This document shows positions 34,600-48,200 of a stretch of 64,000 nucleotides of DNA, piece after piece. This DNA is from Macropodus opercularis (taxonomy: Eukaryota; Chordata; Actinopteri; Anabantiformes; Osphronemidae). The notes under the pieces are model-generated. The model worked only from the letters and a program-made list of their open reading frames with translations, did not search any database and had not been told where the DNA came from. The first letter of the stretch is position 1. Every line of letters begins with the position of its first letter. Location of the stretch: positions 1,960,001 through 2,024,000 of the forward strand of contig CM061098.1 in NCBI GenBank assembly GCA_030770545.1. Reading direction: 5' to 3'. A program made the translations under genes and the position numbers.

Positions 34600-37500
34600 A
34601 TGAGGAGGTTCTTCAGAGCGCAGCGGGACGAAGACTACAGCCAGATCCAGTATCTGACGGCCAAGTGCACCCGCCTGGCTCATGACAAAGGTAAGACGTG
34701 GAGGTCGACAACCATATGCATTATGCAGTTTAGCACACTGTAAATTGTCTGAGTGGGATTGTAATAATCTGTTTGCATTAGGTCATTGATCAATAGACAA
34801 CAATCCAACAGCAGATCAAACTGCAGTCTGAACAATAGCCAGCTGTTATTTTATCAATCAAAGGGTCTTAGGTGTAACTGAACACACACAGGACTGTAAC
34901 CTGCTGGTGATTATGTTTGAATCTATTACACCTGACTGAGGAGGTTCATGGTTTGTGGTTGTGTGACAGGAAATATTGAATTTCCTCTGAATATTATAAA
35001 CGGCACAACATGGTTCAAAGGTCAAGATTTGATTGTGAAATTGTGCCTTGTTGTAAACGTGCGTCGTCCTGGGTCTGTTCATTGCCAGAGTGAACAGTGG
35101 TTAACAACCATTAACCTGCCACAGACAACCACCAACAGACCGAGTGGCCACTTTATTAGGTACAATTCTGTCCTTCAGTTGCTTCTAATACTTTAACGTT
35201 AGCACCACCCACGGTGACCTCTGTAATAAACATACAGCAGAATGATCAACTCGACAGCTTCAACAAAAGATTAGAGGTTAGAAATAAAGATTAGTGTGAA
35301 ATGAACTGAACGGAGCCAAGATGTGAAGGAAATAAAAATACTCTGCTACAAGTGAAAGACTGAACTGAACTAGTAAAAGTCACATGACGTCTGCTGAAGT
35401 GAGCGTTGAGATCAGTGTTATTAGACAGTTACTATGCAGCATTTTCCTGCTTCAGGCGGATTTAGTTTTAAATTAAACTCAGTAGCTTAAAGGCGTCGGA
35501 CAAATGGCAACACAGCTGTTTACCAGAGTGGAAACAGAGAATGATGTTCATGTATTCTGAACACATCCAATCTACATCAGAGACATGTCTCTGACAGGAT
35601 TCTGTTTAGCGAAGGCTTGGACCGGTTTATTCTCCATGTTCTCAGTCTTAGCTCCAAGTGCAGGTTCTGTCGACCCACAGCTGTGGTTGGGTCGTCTAAC
35701 CGGATGTGGATCTGTCTTTTCATGGCTGCAGCAGTGCTGGACAGGGACTTTCTGGTGTCCAGAGAGAGGGAGAGGAAGCTGCAGAATGACCTGGAAGTTC
35801 TGACTGCTCGACTCCTCCACCAGGAGCAAATGAACGTGGAGCTGAGGATGAAGCAGAACCAGCTGATCGGCAGGATCCACCAGCAACAGGTGCTGAGGCA
35901 GAAAGAACGAAATAATTGGTTGATTTAAAGACTCAGTTATTGATCTTTTACCCTCAGCTCTGCAGTTCGTCTCAGCTTCGCTCAACATTTTAGCATCTTT
36001 AAAGTCAGTTTTATAGCAACATTACGGTTTGTCAGCGCTTTTATCAGTGACGTTTTATGCAACTGGATTCACATGTAAAAGCTCCAAAACCTACAAAATA
36101 CAACAACACGATGTCAGTGAACTAATTACAAAACTGACGTGACTGGAATCTCCTGGAATCTGCTAAAGGCTAAACCCACTCAGCAGAGCCACAGCGTTAA
36201 ACTGTCACTATAAATGAGTTTCACCTTATCAGGATCCCCAACACGGCCGTCAGTTGTATTTCAGCCTTAAATGTTGGTGTTGTGGTTAAGGTCTCATTAG
36301 AAAACACTTACCGGACCAATTCGGCGAGTTTTACAGCGTGTTCCGTTTAACCTGTTAGTGTTTAGGCTCATTACCGTCCCATAACTTCAGTCCATGCCAG
36401 TGGGCCACCTATTACACTGGGCTACGCTTAACAGAACAGTAACAGCGAACAGTTAAATGGGCTGAGGTGTTTAGCAACCTGAGGAAAACTATTAAGACAA
36501 TTTGTTGCCTTTTTTATTTTGGTCTAAAAACCACACACAACCCAAACCCTAGATTAAAAACAGTTGTCATGCTGTCCACAGTAATAGTTCTGTGCCTGTC
36601 AGTCCTCCTGTAAAGCTCTGTGGTTCTTTGGAGACGTGGAGGACGTGACTCACTCGCTTTCCCTACACAGACGTGATATAGTTTCAGGTTTGGGCTTGTC
36701 GCAAACTATTTGAACCATAGGTGTGTTTGACCTCACCTGCACAGTCTGTTCAAGGTAAGAGTGCTGCCATCAGGACATCTCCAACCAGATGAAAATGGCA
36801 GGAACTCAAAATCTCATGTCAGAGTAATATGTGAGCTAACAATGTGTGATTTATGTTTGAGTTTGTGCAACATGAAGCAGGAGGGAGAATCTGAGAACTA
36901 GAAGCAATAGGTACCATCATAAAGGAAACGATAAGCCTGCAGCTAGAACACGGACTACGCCTGCACTGAACTGGGTAGACGAGCATCAGTGTGTGTCCCT
37001 GCAGGACTTGGTGGACCTGCTGCAGCAGCGCTCGGCCTTCCTGGCGCAGGAGAGCTGCCGCGACGCTGAGCTCCTGCGCCAGGTCGGCTCAGAGCTGCTG
37101 TGTCTGCAGAGCTCCGAGGTGAAGCTGGAAGGCCTGGTGGAGGAGCTGCACGCCGAGGCCCAGCACAGAGCGGCTGTGGCAGAGAGCCTCCGGGCGGAGC
37201 AGGACGCTGAGGCCGAGCGCAGAGCTGCACTGACAGAGAGCCTGCACACGGAGCTGCGCAGGTGGGCCCACGGACGTGCTTCTGTTGTAACTTATACATG
37301 TTTGCAGACTGACACTCCTCAGCAGAGAGGACGTGGTGGAGGAAATACCTGTGCTCCTTACTCTCCCCTTGCTGCTCTGCTCTGCTCTGGTCTGACTGAT
37401 GTCTCACCCAGCTGTTCAAACTGCCCCAGACATGTTAATCCAGACACGTCTGCACACTAAGAAAAGAAACTTTCAAATGAACAAAAACAAGTGTTTGATT

Positions 37501-40500
37501 AATATCGCAGCGAACTGAAGCCAGGCTGTCACCAGCTGCTCTGCGAACCCACAGGGAGGAACGTCCTTCTCTGGACTGAGAGAAAACACGGAGCTCCGGT
37601 GCGTGATGCTAAGTCAGCAGAACCGCCGCTGTCCTCTGAGCAGCGCCGCTGACTTTAAATCCCAGCGAGAGTTCACAAAGTTGGCTCGGTGTCAGAGTAT
37701 GTCATCACGTTGTGATTAGGGCCACAGCAACGCACCAGAGATGTTAACAGACGTTTAATGTCTGTGTGGTTGTATTTACCTCAACCTCTCAGCATTAATA
37801 GGCCTGAGAAAGTCTGCCCTTAGTGAGTCTGTGAGAAAGTGACACGGATCACGGAGGGTTAAAAATGGAGCTGAAGATGAACAGATAGAACTGGGAAAAC
37901 ACCACAGAAGAAGAAATCCAAACACCAGTGGTTAGGGTCAAAAATAACTATCTGAACTATCTACAAAGCATGAAATCTAACTGCACGATACGAGTATGTG
38001 AACGATTATGTATAGATGATAATGTTTTGGTTTGATGTTTTCACACGGCTTTATTCACTGATCGCTTAGTCCACAGTCCAGCGTAAATTAAAACGTGCCT
38101 TTATTCTCTATAACAGTAAGAAGATGGAGCTGGAGAAGCTACAAGACATCAACAAAGCTCAGACTGAGGAGCTGAAGGATTTACACAGAGCTCATCAGAA
38201 GGAGGTAAAGAAAACGGCTCCTTACAGTAATCTACCGTGAACACGCTGCTGACCTCAGATCAGTGGCTCGTACATCTAAACTGCAGCGTTGCTTTTATCC
38301 AGCAGATGTCAGAATCAGTCACTCGTTCAGTCTGAGCTTCTCCCTCAAAGCTCAGACTCATGCTTTTGGAGTTTCATTGATTTTGTGGAGGGTAATTTGT
38401 TTTTGTCAAGCTTGCAGCCAGCTCACCCAGAAATCATCCAGTTTGCAGATCAGAAGTAATGGATTAATGCTGGAAGGAAGGTTTTAGGATAATTTAGGCA
38501 GCAGAAGGCCAGTTAAAAATAATCTCCCCTGAACTTTGAATAATGAATTTATTGAAACATAAAACCTTGAGGTTCAAATCTACCCACTGCAGCCACTCAC
38601 TAAATCAAGTTTGCCCACATTACTGTGTGTTGGGTCTTTTTTATTTGCATTTGGCTTCAGAACTCCCGTCCTCCTTCACCCAGTCATCAGTTATCTATCC
38701 TGTGAAACCTCTGCGTGTCAGGGAGGAACATAATGACAACGGTTATTTGTGGTGGATCACGCCTGGGAATTCTGCTGAAAGTCCTGGGAATCGGAGATGA
38801 AGTCTGACTCCATTGCCTTGTTCATCTTTCCAGATGGCAGCGGGCACAAATGCTCCTTTTTCTGATCTATATTTAAACCCAGACAGGCATCGCCACCACA
38901 ATCGCCCCCATTGTTTCCTGCTTTTTGTCGTCTTGATCTCTTCCTGGTGGAAGAGGAAATAAAGTGATGTCTTGCTTTGAAGGTGAGGGCACTGCAGCAG
39001 GAGAACGAGAGGAGTTTGGGGAAACTGCAGGAGACGGCGGAGCAGTTTGAGTGGCTGTGCCAGCAGCAGCGATACTGGATGTGCTGTGTCAAGAGGTGCT
39101 TATTCCACAGTCACAATCCACCAGAGCTAGTTACTCCGTGCACCTTAACACTACGTAGGCATACGAGTAACATTTACGGATGCACCAAGCGAAGCTTCCA
39201 CAACTCACACACAGCAGAAAACGCGTGAGCACAAACTAAAGCACTGGCCTGAAAACTCAAGACTTTCGCCCTGAGGGAACCTGAGACGTCTCCACAAGCC
39301 TGCACACATTTCACGCGGTCATTTGGTCGCTTGCTGCTCTACTGAAACCGTGTGAGCTGAGCTGATGCTGCTTTGAATGTTCCCTGACATGATCTGTATT
39401 CCTACAGGTTCAAAGACTGTCTGATGGTGGAGAGAGAGGCTCTGCTGCAGCAGGTCAGCAAGCTGCAAAAGAGGGCTGAGAAACTGAAGAGGAGTTCACG
39501 CGGAGACAGTCCTGCGCGGAGCCTCATCTGCCCCCTGCAGGACGCGGAGCTCTGCGACAGGTACGAGAGCTGGGTCCTCTCTCCACAACAACGTATCCCC
39601 CGTTCACAACCGAACCCCCTTGTTTCCAGCAGCGGCGTCTCAGCGTGGCGCGCAGATGCAGGGGCTGACCTGGAGTCAGACACGTTGTATGAGGAGCTCT
39701 TTAAGCAGGTATGTAAGCATTTCTCCATGTTGTACATCTGTAGAATAAAATCCTGTTAAGTCTCAATGGGAGACAGATGCAAACCTCAGTTTGAATTTAG
39801 AGTTTCGACGAGGAAGCTTGTCAGTCCTCCGGCCATGGCTGCTGTCTGCTGCAGACTCTCCCTCGTGTCTGTGAACTGAGGCTCAGTTCGCATCGCTTGC
39901 TAAAACATGATCACAGCACTTGTTTTGTTTTGACCCGATTTATTTCCTGATAATCGGCCGACTGAACATTTTCTGCAGCTCTGATGTGAAGGCTCTAAAC
40001 CTGTAGCACAAACCGAACATTCATAGGCCGGAGAATCCTCTCAGAAAGTCGTTTCATAACAATGACCACTTCTGTATTAAAACACTTCTGGACCAGAGGC
40101 AAGAACTGATCTCAGGACTGAAACAGAAGACGTCCAACACACACGGGTGAGACTGCCAGTCCCTGCAGGAGTTGTCACACAGCCAGAAGCTAAGTGGCTG
40201 CTGGAGTCCCGCCGTTGTTTTTGTCTTTTAAAGGCTGTTCCAACGCGATCAACAGCTAAACGCTGAATGTTTCTCAAATAACTGGTATAATGCTGCCGTA
40301 GGCGACGGGCGTCTGCCCCGAGCAGAAACCAAGCACAGACTGGAGCACACGCCCGTCTTTGCATATGCAGCAACCAGAACCGTTCATCTCTGGCGCGGCC
40401 TGTTTTACTTATCGGAACATACCGACTACAGTCGCTTTCAATTCTTTCCATTTTCCTGGGGACTATCTCTACCAGGATCAGCTCAGTGGAGGCAAGTGGA

Positions 40501-42075
40501 GATTTTAGGATTGACATATTAGAAATCCAAACCCTGAGCTAATATTCATCTGGGCACCGCTGCCAGTCCGCTGTGGCCACGTTTCAGTGCCAGGACGGTG
40601 AAAACCCTGATCGTTCAGGACGCTGCAGTCTCATCGATGTTTTCATTGTGTCTGACCGGAGTCAAAGACTAGAAGCCTGATCTCAGCTAGTTGAAGCATC
40701 TCTTTATGTTCTGCAGGATGCCAGCACATCACTTACAGCAGTTCTTCCAACTTTACTTTTTAATCTGCAAAATAACCTTGTTTAGACAAGTTAGCTTAGT
40801 CAAATTAGTCCTGTCAGCTAATTAGAAAACGTAAACAGGTTAGTTGATTAATTAGCAGTTTGTTAAAACTGGCCCTGCTACTCCTCAGCAGCAGCGTTTG
40901 ACGGTCACGGCCTGTTGACCCTGAACATCGTACTCTCATCTCGTTGTGCTTCGAAGAAAGAAAACTTCATCACAGCCAACTCAACGCTGCTTTTATCCCA
41001 GCTTCCACACGCCTGCCGCACTTTGATTAAGGGAAGAAGTTAGAACCAACCTTCATTTTAATGAAGTTTAGTGACAACAAAACAAATTGTGTAGTTTGGC
41101 ACATTGTATATAATACCTGCAGCCCCGTCCCCCTCCGCCAGGACCTCGCTGGGCATTTTAAAGGATTATTGTCTTAAGTCTTTCGGGGGGGCCTCAGATA
41201 CATAAATCCATACTTACAGTAAGTCCTTGAATTTTGAACAAAAAAACCTTTACATTCAACGGATCTGTCTTTTAAAACCCTTGGAATGGAGTCAGGGATG
41301 AAATAGAAATTCAAAACAGATATTCATGTGAGGACAGCTGCCAGCCCCCTGCGGACCTGCAGGGCTGCCAGGACGTCTATAAAAGTGATCCTTCATGGGC
41401 ACTGGAGTCTAATCAGTGTCTTATTCTTTGCCTGTCTGCTTTAAAAGTTAGAGGGCTTTGAGGATTACTACAGGAACCCCACAATGTTCCACCAAAACTC
41501 CTTTATGAAGTATTCACAAATCCTGACAGGACCCCAAACGCAACATCCTCCTGTAGGATTCTGTTAGAATGAAGAAACAAAAAGGTGTTTTCTGGGTGCT
41601 TGGAGATTCTTTAGAGCTTCCACATCTTCAGAGTGTTTCTAGAATCTGTGGATGAGGGGAAAGGGCTGACGGACAGGACATAAGGCCAATACACGTGTGC
41701 GGACGCTTGCCAGCCCACAGAGCAGCCGCTGTGCTGCCAGAGTCTTCAGAGATTGCTGATACTTTCTGGGCACCAGAGTCACATCAGGCCTTTTCTCTGT
41801 CTGTCTGCCTGTCTGTCAGCTGCTCGTGGCTTCCTCCCAAGCCGTCTGGGTCCTCTTCCAAAGCAGCCGAGCGATGACTAATAATGACTGGAGAGAGGTG
41901 ATTGCCAATAGCCTCTGTACTTCATTCCCCTCACCTCTCACGGGCTCTGTGCATTTCTCTGGATAATTATTCTGATTGAGTGCAGATGATGCTGGGAGGT
42001 TTTTTTTTTTAGTCCCTGCAGAGACGAGAGAAGGATAAAATTTATCTGGAGGAGCAGGGACCACAGGAGACATAG
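34600..42075 (+). CDS. uncharacterised coiled-coil protein (8 exons, 333 aa)
   Basis: Exons: 34600-34690, 35732-35889, 37005-37261, 38117-38204, 38983-39095, 39408-39560, 39630-39708, 42013-42075. All junctions are GT/AG and in frame (1,002 nt with TAG). From the start MRRFFRAQRDEDYSQIQ nearly the whole protein is charged heptad-type helix rich in Glu, Leu, Gln and Arg, e.g. SRERERKLQNDLEVL, KMELEKLQDINKAQTEEL and VRALQQENERSLGKL. A distinctive Cys/aromatic segment, EQFEWLCQQQRYWMCCVKRF, sits near residue 230, then a basic KLQKRAEKLKRSSRG stretch and a less structured end (SDTLYEELFKQ, then SLQRREKDKIYLEEQGPQET). Exon 3 contains an in-frame 54-bp tandem duplication. No signal peptide or membrane segment. 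I do not recognise the family; a centrosomal, ciliary or cytoskeletal role would be a guess. The long gap between exons 7 and 8 (2.3 kb) could hide a further exon. Confidence 0.75.
35141..35166. repeat. fragment of a dispersed teleost repeat (tentative)
   Basis: The words gagtggccactttattagg and ggtac occur together in the first intron of the coiled-coil gene. A very similar phrase recurs in interspersed repeats of many fish genomes as I remember them. Only about 26 bp match, so this may be a heavily eroded copy or chance. Confidence 0.3.
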
Positions 42076-42292
42076 AGGAAACAACCATGATAAAACACAT
42101 TACCAGCTCTGACAAGATTTATAGAAACGGCAGATTCACAGTGTGCAGACACAAGTTTTTCTCTGGAGCCAAACAGATGATCTTCGAGACGTTAGACTTT
42201 CTCAGTAAGAATGGTTTTAGTGATTTACAGGTCAAACTGCAGAAGCGCAGCTTTTACAGAAACGTAAACTTTTCTCTGTGTGATATCTAGAC

Positions 42293-42298
42293 ATTAAA
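42293..42298 (+). terminator. polyadenylation signal ATTAAA (coiled-coil gene, candidate)
   Basis: ATTAAA in agacattaaagctgg, 218 bp beyond the TAG at 42073-42075. It is the common variant hexamer, so support is moderate. Confidence 0.4.
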
Positions 42299-45200
42299 GC
42301 TGGCACCAAGCACCGCATACGTTAAACGCATCATTACAATACGTAGATTCTGACACATTTATTATCCTTTACATCACTAAACGAATATGCAAAAGCAAAT
42401 TCAGCTCAACTTGCAGAACAGCTGAGGTGAAGCCTTCATCAGTGCGACCACGTCACCCACGTTTAACCAGGACTCACTGTGAAACTGGTCCAATGGAAAA
42501 TGCCATGAAGAGAAATGCTTTGCTTGCCTCTGTCGAGTCCCAGGACTAGTTGTGAGTCAGACCCTCATTCTCGTATGATTCTGAATCTGACTGCAGCCAT
42601 AATCTGAACAGCTCCTCCACCTTTCTGCTCGATAGTCCTGTCATCTGATTTTCTCCTTCGCAGAAACAAAACCAATAATTACTATAAGCGCTAGAAAAGG
42701 CTTTGTCACATAAACACATGTGTGGAAAACGACGTCTGTGGTGACTCGCCGTCATCCAGGTCTCGGTTATTCCACAAGCGTCAACTACACTTCACAAAAT
42801 GAGGTGTGACGCGATGGCGGGATGGAACAATGATCCACAGGTGTTTTCAACGACCCACAAAATGTCAACAGCTTAATGACTCAGCAGAGTTTAAACGCTG
42901 ACGGCGCCTCATCACGAGTTTAATCTGCAGAACCGTTGAAGCCTTTTGGGTGAGAAGGTTTCCTCCAAAGCAACAACACGCCAACCACCACATTCTGCTG
43001 CATGTGACCCCAGCGTGACCGAGACAAAGAGGCTCGTTTTAGTCCAGTGAGTCAAATAAACCTTAAGGTCACAGCAGTTCATACTGACTCTGACGCTAAA
43101 ACCACAAGGTCCAACTCTTGTTTTGCACCTTTTCTTGTGTCAGTTTCAACTGCACAGCTTCAGTCTTTACTTTACTTTCACTGAGACGTTCAAACTGATT
43201 TTTCTTACAGATTTTCCTTCACACACGTACTTTGTGTTTATTATCTTTGGTCATCCTAACTCACAGTTTATTTTTCTCTCCTCAGTCTGGGACTCCTATC
43301 AACGGATACCAAAAACCTCCTTGAGGACAGAAACCCGGAGCCCGGCCTTGTCTTCAGTTTCTCTTCCCACCTTCTGCAAACCAGGAGATAAAGACTAGAT
43401 GTTTGTTTGTGTGGTTAGCAACACGGAAAGCTTCCAAGTCATTGTTTGCAACAAAACTCTGCTGGAAAAACAAACCTGTGAAACCGTATGTTCACTGTTT
43501 ATCCTCCTCTATTGTTCACCTGCTATAAAAACAATCTGCTGCACAGTGTACGACTGAATGAAACCCTATCCAACGTGCTGCTGTCGTCCTCTTACTGCGC
43601 CACATGCGCGTCACGTGTGCCGAGCGCCGTCTGCTCACGCTTTGCTGTAATCGTCCATTATTCCAACCTTGTAATCAGCACCACTAACAAGAGCGACGGC
43701 ACCTGAGAATGTTTCCTTGTGTTGTTTTGCCAGTGAATCCTGCAGGGAAACCAGCAGCTGGTGCACAGAGGAAACAACAAACGTGCTGGTGTGACCACGA
43801 TGACGCTCTACTGACAATCTGGTACCTCAAGACTCTAGAGATCAGAACAGTTCACTTATCACTCGGCTTTTCTTTGTCAGCAAGAATCTCAAACGTACGT
43901 GACGTAGTGCCGACCGTGAGTCAGTAGCGTTGTCACACTGCAGGTCAACCATATGATGAACACATGGTGCGAAGGCAGCATGTTTGGCTGACACACGGTA
44001 TTTTAACCACACGCTTCCACGCGTGTCTACGGATGTGTCTAAACCACGTAAAATGTTATCATACCTTTGAAAACGCTATAAACAGCCTGAGGATTAGTTA
44101 AAGATCTTTGTCATCCGCCACAGCAACACTTCAGAACCTCATTTATAAGTAAAGCCTGCGACTCACTGACTGTGAATCTAACAACACAGCTTTGTGTTGA
44201 TGCATTTGCTGAGACTGGTGTCATTTCAATGCTAAGAAGCACCATTTAGAAACCGTCACTACGTTTAACTTAGACCTGAGATGAACCCAGATGTAGTTGC
44301 TGTAAAATCAACCCCTGAGGCTAAAACGTCAACGTCTGCTTCCTAAAAACGTTCAGCGCAACGAAACTATAGCAGAACGTGGGCAGACCTGTGGAAGCTG
44401 GTGAGAGCTGGGTTAACGTGATGAGAGATAAAGACGTGTCAGCGGAGCCATGTCGCTTTGGGGCTTCTGGGTGTCTGTGGGTCTGGACTCTAGATCGAAG
44501 GGCCACTGTTAAGAAAAGCATGTACAGTATGTACGCGGCGGCTGTTTGGGGCGATTCTCCTCTTGGCGCCGCCCCAGATCTGTGGTGGCGCCCCTGACCA
44601 CGAGGGACCCAGCGGCAGCCTGCCCTCTGACTGCCAAGCGCTAACACAGTCCCACCTAAATGCGCTGTGAGTGGCAGAGGTGTAGCCCGAGATTAACAAC
44701 GTGCGGTAGCTGGAAACAGGTCGCGTTTGCACACAATAAATACTGTTGCACCCTGCCATGCAGAACGAGACTCAGACATCAGAGCTGTTCACATTAGAAC
44801 AATTACAGGCAGAGCAAGAACCGTCTGTTTATGACGGAGCGTCGTCACAGCCAGACAACACGCTCAGCACCAGGATGTACTGGTTGAAGAGCTGACACCC
44901 GTCGCTCCACGTGCGACTCTGAGCAAACAATCAGAAAATTATGCAGCACAAGCGCGAACTGTACAAAGTTTAGAAGTCTAAGCAGAACCACATGGCTTTG
45001 GAAAAAGTCCAATTACTGTGAATGGAAAGTGTTTGTTAAACATCTGGGAGCGCAGGGGACCGTTCGGGGAAATGTTCCTCTGTGTGTGCTCACAAGACAA
45101 ACTCGGAGATGTTCGTCACAGGCTTGTTTGCGGTTCCCAGCTTAAACTAAAAGACAAAACGCTCACCAACACGGAGTCACGTCTTATTTGACCTCCGCCC

Positions 45201-48200
45201 AGCTGAGCTGAACGTTGTTTACTGCCGTGTCCTCCGTGTATACTGCTGTTTGGCTTCATCAGATGGATTACTAGGGATGTTTTGGGGCCTTTTCTGCCTC
45301 CCAGCTCAGCCGCATGCTAATGTAAAACAGAGCGGGATGATGCGGTTTCCCTCTGACACTGTTTGGATGAGTGTGTAAATGTTTAGCAGTGGCGTGAGTA
45401 AACACACACGGGGGTTAGGTGTCGGGATTCTGAGAGGGCTTTGAGGATCGTAGCTGTTAACGCCCGCGCCGCGTCCAGCCAGCGACCTCACGACAGCATG
45501 AAGCTATTATTACCTTAAAGAAGCACTGGCGTGGACACAACACACAGCGAAGGTCTGCTTCTTCACTTCAAAATCAGGAGACGCATTTAAGATGCACTCT
45601 GTTCATTAGACACATTGGATTTGGATCCTTTTAAAAGTGGACGTTTGCACTTTAGGCCTAATGAATCTTCACATTCTACAAAAGGTTAAACGGTCCTTTT
45701 ATCATGTGGTGATGGTCGACTTCCTGTCACACAGGTGGACTCAGACGTCAGCTGGCTGACAGCTGTGCTCCGGGTCATCTGAAACCGTGTGAGCAGATCT
45801 GAGGTCAGCTCACCCGTCAGGATCCTACAGCGTGTTTGCTGCTTGACTGTTTGGCTTTATGGACAATAAATGGATGAATCTGGATGAAAGGTTGTCACGA
45901 TCACACCTGTAGACTCCTACACAGGTCGAATATTTTTGTATATTTGAGTCATTTCAGATTTGCAGTAGGTGGTTTAATTGTCTTTCCTGTATTTTTGTTT
46001 TCGTGTGTTTATGTGGACACCAGTTAGTCTCCGTGTTTTTGTCTGGCTCCGTGTTAGCGTCTGTTCTCGCCAGTGCTGCATTAGTCTGTCTGTGTTTTCC
46101 AACCTGCCCATGTCCCACTTTGTCTTGTGCTTTCTTTTTATTGACTTCTCGGCTAGTTTGTGGCTTGTTTGCGTCGTCGATGTTCATGTGATTGTAGGTT
46201 AAACGGGTACGAAGTCAGCGCGTTGACAGTTTTATGTCTCAGCCTCATAAATCTGCCAGTTTGGAGCGGCTGGCTAGTTGGGACCTGTGGGGCATCCTGA
46301 AGCATTTAGCGACGTCATCTACGACCCTACGCAGCGACAGATGATGGCACAAGGTGCTGCGTCGCTGTGAGTACTCTGGCCGGCCTTCTGCAGACTAAGT
46401 AAGACTGTGTGATTCTGTTTTTCTGTCCAAATGAGAGCCGGTGCGAGCTTTCGTTCTTCGGTGAGGTCTCTTTGGCTGCTCTCGAGTCCTTCAAGGAGCG
46501 TTTATGGGTTTGGACCTGGGTTTAGTTTAAGGTAAAACTTGTGGTTTTGCACGTGGAGCTGGAAGGAGGATGGTTAGAGGTTGTGGAATGTGTGTAGATG
46601 TGTTCGCCTGCCTGTGTCGTCTCGCTTGACAGAGGCAAGACGCTGACACGCCGCTGACCCCCGGCTGACATGTGGCAGCAGCTTGTTTTACAGCCAGCGG
46701 GGTGACGAAGCGGTGACTGTGTGTGCGGCGCAGGGATCGGCCCCAGACCTCGGCCAGGATCGTCCAGCTCACAGGTGAAGCGCAGCGAGGTCGTTCCAGC
46801 GTCGGCCGGCTGGAGGGAGAAGCCTCCCTTTACTGTCCTACGAGGCTTAATGTCGACAGATGTGCTTCACTGTAAGTTAAGAAATACACTCTCCACTCTA
46901 TGGAGTGTTTACACTGGCCGGGCTTTGACTGATGTTATGGAGGCTGTGTGTCATTGTTATTACACTGTCTCTATTGCCAGGTCTCTCGCTGAACTTTGAT
47001 AAACGACTCTAAAGGAGATTTAGTATCACCTGCTGACCAGACGCACGGAGGTGAAAGGAAGCTTAAATTATGGTAGCTATGCTAACGAGCCACCGAGCTC
47101 GATGGGCTGCAACATAAGGTTTAAGACCCAACGCATCCCACTGACGACCTCCATCTGCCTCGACTGGCTGGGGTGAGAGGACAGGGGACGTCTTGGGTGT
47201 GGTCTCAGCAGCTCTTCAGCAGCTTTTCTATCTATAGGTTATTGGAAGTCGCAGGAGTCGACACTTCTCACCTCACCTTAATATGACTCACGTTGCTCAG
47301 TTGATGTGGCCGACTTGCTAACGCTCGCTAGCCAACATCACGCCGATGCCAAGAAACACAAGGAGCAGATGAACTGACTTCACTGAGGACAAAACTAGTT
47401 AAGTTGGATTTTCTGCAACGGCATTATAAAAACATTAAAAGAATAAAAACATATAAATCAATCCCAAGCCTGAAAAAATCCCAGTTAACAGATGAATTTC
47501 TCTTTCAGTGTAACAGTTAGAAATGAGGTCACGGTGCTGGCACCTATTTAATACACAAGGTGAAGCAGGTTGTAAACGTTCCCTTCTGCCCACATCTGTT
47601 ATCTATTTCTCTCATACCTTAAATGCCTCCTGTGTGCAGGGGCAGCTTCATTCATCTTCTCCTCGCCAGACATCCAGCTTTTCTCTTACCATCTAAAAAG
47701 ACAAGGTGTGAGAGACCTGTGAAGGATCCTGGGCCTGAAGTCAGATAAAGAGAGGAGGACGTCTTCTTTCTGGACATGACGGTTATAAAGCAGCTGCAAA
47801 ATCAGAGCTTATGCTTAACCTGCTTAGAACACACAGAACTGGATGCTCCGTCAAGCTCCAGGCCCCGTCTGTGATGAAGACAAGTGATGTCTGCAGGTTT
47901 TCTTCCATCGCTGCTAAAAGTGATTATTTCTCCAAAACACAAATGCAGACTCAAAAAAAGCACAAGTCACAGTATCTTCCACAGACAACATTCCCGCTTC
48001 CTCTGGTTTGTGCCTCCAATCGAATCCAGCCACTGGAGGTCCCTCTTGCTCTAGTATCAGTGAGGCGTCTCTCAAATGTGTCTTCAATTAGTGGGCTGCA
48101 GTCAACACAGTCCTCTGAGCCGGAATGTCAGCTGAGCTGGAGATAACCTCCCTGCTTCTCTTTTATCTCGCCATAAAAACCCCGGCGAGGGACAGCGCCG

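Noticed and set aside
38565..38590. tRNA B-box-like ggttcaaatct
   Set aside because: It lacks the final CC of the B box, and no A box or cloverleaf could be placed upstream.
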